Positions 6,967 to 9,245 of a stretch of DNA of 9,245 nucleotides are shown one piece after another. The notes beneath the pieces are model-generated. The model was not told the origin of the DNA. It saw nothing but the letters and a program-made list of their open reading frames with translations, and did no database searches. A program made the position numbers and the translations under genes. Numbering within the stretch: the stretch's first letter is position 1; each line of letters starts with the position of its first letter. This DNA is from Neisseria lactamica (GTDB taxonomy: Bacteria > Pseudomonadota > Gammaproteobacteria > Burkholderiales > Neisseriaceae): assembly GCA_001067655.1 (NCBI GenBank), contig JUNU01000342.1, positions 1 to 9,245 on the forward strand, given 5' to 3'.

Positions 6967-7560
6967 ATGAGCAAAATCACCCTCTATACTGCAAATCCTT
7001 CACGCGGCACCAATGTACGCTGGATGCTGACCGAATGCGGCGCGGATTACGACAACGTGGTGCTGGATTACCCGCAGCTCAAAGAGGCGGACTATCTAGC
7101 CATCAACCCGATGGGCAAAGTACCCGCTATCAAACATGCTGGGCAAGTGATTACCGAGTTGCCCGCCATCCTCACCTATCTGGCCGAACTTTTCCCCGAA
7201 AAACGGCTGATCCCGGCTGCTGGCACGCCGGAGCGCGGGCAATACTACCGCTGGCTGTCGTTTGGTTCTCAGCTCGAATACGCCATTCTCGACCGCTGGC
7301 GTCAAGTGCCGCAGAGCGAGGAATGGCGCCCTTCCCTTGGCTACGGCGATTTCGATACCGCGCTGCACACCCTGCAAACCCTGCTGGCCGACGGCCGCGA
7401 ATACGCCGTGGGACAACATTTCAGCGCGCTCGATATATACTTGACCGCTCTCTTGAGCTGGGGCATGTTCCGCGCCCAAGTGCTGCCGAACGCTGAACCG
7501 TTTGCCGGCTATATGCAGCGGCATTTGCAACGGGAAGCGGCGAAGGCGACGTTGAAATAA
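6967..7560 (+). CDS. Glutathione S-transferase family protein
   Basis: 197 residues with the two GST domains. The N-terminal thioredoxin-like domain (1-78) has KITLYTANPSRGTNVRWML, with Ser12 in the place of the usual catalytic or glutathione-contacting residue, and the cis-proline loop NPMGKVPAI (Pro53). It is followed by TELPAILTYLAELFP, where the usual Glu-Ser glutathione contact reads Glu64-Leu65. The C-terminal helical domain contains the N-capping motif FSALDIYLTALLSWG. The enzyme would conjugate glutathione to electrophiles or reduce peroxides, but the substrate is unknown. AAGGA (6956-6960) lies six bases before the ATG. It follows a YafY-type regulator and is closed by a strong terminator, giving a compact two-gene cassette. 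It resembles GstA-like bacterial GSTs in length. Confidence 0.92.
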   Translation: MSKITLYTANPSRGTNVRWMLTECGADYDNVVLDYPQLKEADYLAINPMGKVPAIKHAGQVITELPAILTYLAELFPEKRLIPAAGTPERGQYYRWLSFGSQLEYAILDRWRQVPQSEEWRPSLGYGDFDTALHTLQTLLADGREYAVGQHFSALDIYLTALLSWGMFRAQVLPNAEPFAGYMQRHLQREAAKATLK

Positions 7561-7571
7561 GGTGTTGGCGC

Positions 7572-7608
7572 AAAAAAAGGTTACCTGAATCTTCAGGTAG
7601 CTTTTTTT
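7572..7608. terminator. Terminator made of Eikenella-type DUS arms
   Basis: AGGTTACCTGAA (7578-7589) pairs with TTCAGGTAGCTT (7592-7603) in a long stem, with seven A before (7572-7578) and seven T after (7602-7608), so it can stop transcription from both sides. It begins 12 bases after the GST stop. Each arm differs by one base from AGGCTACCTGAA, the DUS dialect described for Eikenella, and not from the mucosa-type core used elsewhere in the window, where the core ends in GTCTGAA. Confidence 0.85.
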
Positions 7609-7954
7609 GTAGAAATTCCTAGGGACTGTGTTGCGCGTTTTATTTGTTTGGGGCTGTGGCGGTTGGTATGGCAAGGTTTTTGCACCGTTTATTTTTGCCC
7701 TTGGTGGAGAAAAATCAGCTTGTAACGCGGATATTGCCAACAATTTTTCGCTTTCTAGAGGCATATTTTTCTTTTAAACAACAGTTTTATTCATGGTGTC
7801 CCATATTTTGAAAATACAGGGAAATCATGGAATTAATAAAAAATTAATGAATAAAAATAATCGCTTAAAAATGATAATTGATTAGAGTGTTAACCTTAAA
7901 TACCACAAAAATTATATTTACTGCAAGTATTGTTACAAATCTTAAATTATTTAC

Positions 7955-7983
7955 TAGCCATATAACGATTATCCTGATATTAT
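7955..7983 (+). promoter_or_regulatory. Candidate promoter of the isochorismatase-fold gene
   Basis: TAGCCA (7955-7960) and TATTAT (7978-7983) are 17 bases apart and match the -35 and -10 consensus at four and five of six positions. Transcription would start near 7990 and give a leader of about 115 bases. A CGATTATC repeat lies in the spacer. Confidence 0.4.
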
Positions 7984-8011
7984 ACCGCTCATCATAAATA
8001 TACCGATTATC
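7961..8011 (+). repeat. Two TATA(a/c)CGATTATC direct repeats
   Basis: A 13-base sequence at 7961-7973 recurs at 7999-8011 with one difference (the fifth base is A or C). The starts are 38 bases apart. A partial copy (TATACCG) lies between them at 7981-7987, and an inverted CGATTAT is at 7857-7863. The first copy includes the palindrome ATAA-CGA-TTAT. They flank the proposed -10 and start site and could be operators. Confidence 0.55.
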
Positions 8012-8061
8012 TTCAAATTAAACCATTCGTCTGGTGTCAGTGATTGAACGGAGCGATCCTG

Positions 8062-8077
8062 ATTCTGTTTGCAGAAT
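8062..8077 (+). promoter_or_regulatory. Leader hairpin
   Basis: ATTCTG (8062-8067) and CAGAAT (8072-8077) form a perfect six-base stem with loop TTTG, 27 bases before the ATG at 8105. There is no T-tract, so it is not a terminator. It could stabilise the mRNA or affect translation. Confidence 0.4.
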
Positions 8078-8104
8078 AGAATTAAATAAAGAGAGCCATA
8101 CCAT

Positions 8105-8758
8105 ATGACTACCGTTGCAATCGACATCCAACCGCAATTTCGCTTCACCTGTATGGCTGCTAATGCAACCCATTTTTTATTGCGCCCGGAAAATATGGTT
8201 AATGAACTTAACCGCCAGGCAGCGTTGGCAGATAAAAGGGTTTTAATTGAGAATGTGAGCATTGATCCGGGGAGCATTTGTGCGACCGTCGTCAATCGCA
8301 ACGGTGTTATGTTCGGCCGACCGTCCGGTTTTTTTAGCCAATGCGCCGGAGGTTGTCGCGGGACGCATTTGCTCCAAGGTTTGCCCTCTCCGGCAGATTA
8401 CGATCATGCGCTCGAATTAAGCGGTAAACATGTTCACGGTGCTTGTTTTCATGAAGCCAATGAGGCAAACAGCACAGGACTGTTGGAATGGCTGCACGAA
8501 CAAAAAGCCGATACTGTTATTATTGGCGGATTGGCCATCGAAGAAACTGTCGCCAATACGGCCAAGCAATTGTCTTGGTACAGCGATAATCTTCATATTA
8601 TTGTCAATCTCGGTGCCTGCCACGGCTACGCGCCTGAAAGCACCATCGAGACTATCTATGAAATGCGGAGAATGGGCATCACTGTTGCTTCGAATGCCGA
8701 AGCCATTCCAGAGCTGATGCGTCGTTTCTCCGGCATAAACCAGGTTAAAGTGTCGTAA
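8105..8758 (+). CDS. Isochorismatase/nicotinamidase-fold protein lacking the catalytic cysteine
   Basis: 217 residues with the outline of the cysteine-hydrolase fold. VAIDIQPQF (4-12) gives the first catalytic acid, Asp7. QCAGGCRGTHLLQGLP (79-94) matches the HC-GT-G loop of nicotinamidases. Lys108 stands near the place of the catalytic lysine. STGLLEWLHEQKADTVIIGGLA (123-144) is the typical strand before the nucleophile. The family reads Gly-Leu-Ala-Thr-Asp-x-Cys-Val there; this protein reads GLAIEETVANTA (142-153), so the cysteine position is Thr148. The usual zinc-binding Asp-x-His motif after the second strand is not seen, but Cys80, Cys84, His109, His111, Cys114 and His116 cluster nearby. 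It may be a pseudoenzyme or use other chemistry. The start is set by ATG 8105 with a weak GAGAG site (8091-8095). It seems to be a single-gene unit with its own long leader and terminator. Confidence 0.75.
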   Translation: MTTVAIDIQPQFRFTCMAANATHFLLRPENMVNELNRQAALADKRVLIENVSIDPGSICATVVNRNGVMFGRPSGFFSQCAGGCRGTHLLQGLPSPADYDHALELSGKHVHGACFHEANEANSTGLLEWLHEQKADTVIIGGLAIEETVANTAKQLSWYSDNLHIIVNLGACHGYAPESTIETIYEMRRMGITVASNAEAIPELMRRFSGINQVKVS

Positions 8759-8794
8759 TCTCTTGCTATTACTCCCAGCTGCAAGAGTTTCTTA

Positions 8795-8822
8795 GGGTCG
8801 CCTTTTGGCGGCCCGTTTTTTT
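8795..8822 (+). terminator. Factor-independent terminator
   Basis: GGGTCGCC (8795-8802) pairs with GGCGGCCC (8807-8814) around a TTTT loop, followed by G and seven T (8816-8822). It closes the gene ending at 8758. A second, looser inverted repeat, CTCTTGC (8760-8766) with GCAAGAG (8781-8787), lies just before it. No DUS is used in this terminator. Confidence 0.92.
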
Positions 8823-9133
8823 ATCTGCATTTTTTTATCTTTAAAAGAAGAATTCAGACGACCTGCTGTCTTTGGATGTATAGAGGGGAGGGTATGTGCT
8901 TGTTGTGGTGACAGATTTTCACGGCTCATTGTCTTGTTTTATATCCGTCTTTGATGGCAGACTCGATAGGAATGGGACATTCCATATGCGCCCACTTTCA
9001 AGCAAACGGATAGATGTCCATGAAGAAGATTTGGTTTGTTGGTTTTTATTATGGATATGTTTGCGATTGAAGATAGGTTTCTATACGCAAGTATGATGGT
9101 AGGGAAGGGGAGTATTGATTAACTGTTTGCTTC
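8823..9133. other. Stretch without a convincing gene
   Basis: After the terminator I see one minus-strand DUS (8853-8864) and otherwise no reliable gene. A frame from GTG 8896 to 9096 would encode 66 residues (MLVVVTDFHGSLSC at the start), with a purine run GGGGAGGG (8885-8892) close before it. It has no recognisable motif and no family resemblance, so I leave it unannotated. The stretch may be gene debris or intergenic sequence next to the insertion element. Confidence 0.5.
8853..8864 (-). repeat. DNA uptake sequence, minus orientation
   Basis: An exact TTCAGACGACCT, the reverse complement of AGGTCGTCTGAA. It is the first mucosa-type DUS after the 2.9 kb gap that starts behind purH. Confidence 0.9.
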
Positions 9134-9169
9134 ATAAAAAAGGTCGTCTGAATATTTTTCAGACGACGG
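9134..9169 (-). terminator. DUS-hairpin terminator for the minus strand
   Basis: AGGTCGTCTGAA (9141-9152) and TTCAGACGAC (9158-9167) form a ten-base stem around a five-base loop. On the + strand no T-tract follows. On the minus strand the stem is followed by CCT and a run of T (complement of the A's at 9136-9141). It would therefore stop a minus-strand transcript, although no minus-strand gene is visible to its right. Confidence 0.7.
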
Positions 9170-9178
9170 CGGATTCGC

Positions 9179-9245
9179 ATTTGAAGTGCAACTTTCCTGC
9201 AAGAAAGATTGCCATGAGCTACACACAACTGACCCAAGACGAACG
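9179..9245 (+). mobile_element. Left part of an IS30-family insertion sequence (partial)
   Basis: The first codons of an IS30-type transposase lie at the window edge. The sequence before it, from about 9179 (ATTTGAAGTGCAAC and onward), has the look of the terminal inverted repeat that in this family stands close to the transposase start. The exact end of the element is uncertain because the right end and the target duplication are outside the window. Confidence 0.6.
9214..9245 (+). CDS. IS30-family transposase, N-terminal fragment
   Basis: Only 11 residues are visible, MSYTQLTQDER, cut by the window edge. This is the characteristic start of IS30-family transposases found in Neisseria, where it continues into a helix-turn-helix that binds the element ends. 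A weak ribosome site (AAGAAAG, 9201-9207) precedes the ATG. Whether the rest of the gene is intact cannot be seen. Confidence 0.75.
   Translation, partial: MSYTQLTQDE

Larger units (their letters stand above)
7609..8104. other. AT-rich non-coding stretch and leader
   Basis: I see no convincing gene in these 496 bases. The first part (to about 7764) is mixed in composition with no gene-like frame. The second part is strongly AT-rich. It contains short palindromes (TATTTTGAAAATA at 7804-7816; two ATTAAT boxes at 7832-7837 and 7843-7848) and the CGATTATC repeats and promoter described separately. The last 27 bases before the gene at 8105 follow a small hairpin. Neither orientation carries a mucosa-type DUS. 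Confidence 0.6.

Noticed and set aside
7804..7848. Palindromes TATTTTGAAAATA and ATTAAT-AAAAA-ATTAAT
   Set aside because: The region is so AT-rich that such palindromes are expected by chance. No promoter relation is clear.
8896..9096. 66-codon frame from a GTG with a purine-rich run before it
   Set aside because: There is no recognisable motif or coding pattern, and the purine run is closer than usual to the start. Chance is the simpler explanation.
1..9245. CRISPR arrays, tRNA or rRNA genes, toxin-antitoxin pairs and restriction systems
   Set aside because: I looked for regular spaced repeats, tRNA-like cloverleaf sequence and the usual protein motifs of defence genes. None was seen.

Overview
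The window comes from a commensal Neisseria or a very close relative. The main evidence is the repeated 12-mer AGGTCGTCTGAA and its reverse complement, the 'mucosa'-type dialect of the Neisseriaceae DNA uptake sequence (DUS). I count about 15 copies of its 10-base core, many paired as inverted repeats between genes. A partial Correia element (CREE) at the left edge and the start of an IS30-type transposase at the right edge fit the same group. The species cannot be fixed from this window.

Layout, all genes on the + strand. Bases 1-50 are the end of a CREE. It runs straight into the 3' part of a LysE/RhtB exporter gene that is broken by two frameshifts (51-508). Next come fis (688-933) and an EamA/DMT transporter (945-1808), joined by a DUS that starts in the fis stop codon and ends one base before the transporter ATG. 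A secreted four-cysteine protein of unknown function follows (1908-2723). Then comes a CLC chloride transporter gene (2779-4006) with an apparent one-base frameshift near codon 28. A DUS-hairpin terminator and a promoter precede purH (4288-5868), the last enzyme of IMP synthesis. The fis-purH adjacency common in beta-proteobacteria is therefore interrupted here by a transporter, a secreted protein and a chloride channel gene.

Bases from about 5920 to 8850 look different. No mucosa-type DUS occurs in 2.9 kb. The stretch holds a YafY-type HTH/WYL regulator (6135-6848) and a glutathione S-transferase (6967-7560), with three CTGAC repeats at roughly helical-turn spacing between them. The terminator after the GST gene is built from two arms that each resemble the Eikenella-type DUS (AGGCTACCTGAA) with one mismatch, so the pair may have come from a relative with another DUS dialect. 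An AT-rich, apparently non-coding 540-base stretch follows, with repeats that look like operators. It precedes a divergent isochorismatase/nicotinamidase-fold protein (8105-8758) in which the nucleophilic cysteine appears replaced by threonine.

The right end (8759-9245) has a factor-independent terminator, DUS copies including a hairpin whose T-tract points to the minus strand, a stretch without a convincing gene, and the first 11 codons of an IS30-family transposase.

I do not see a clearly new multi-gene system. The best leads are the cysteine-less isochorismatase-fold protein with its repeat-containing leader, the regulator-GST pair with a foreign-dialect terminator, and the DUS that forms the fis/EamA gene junction.
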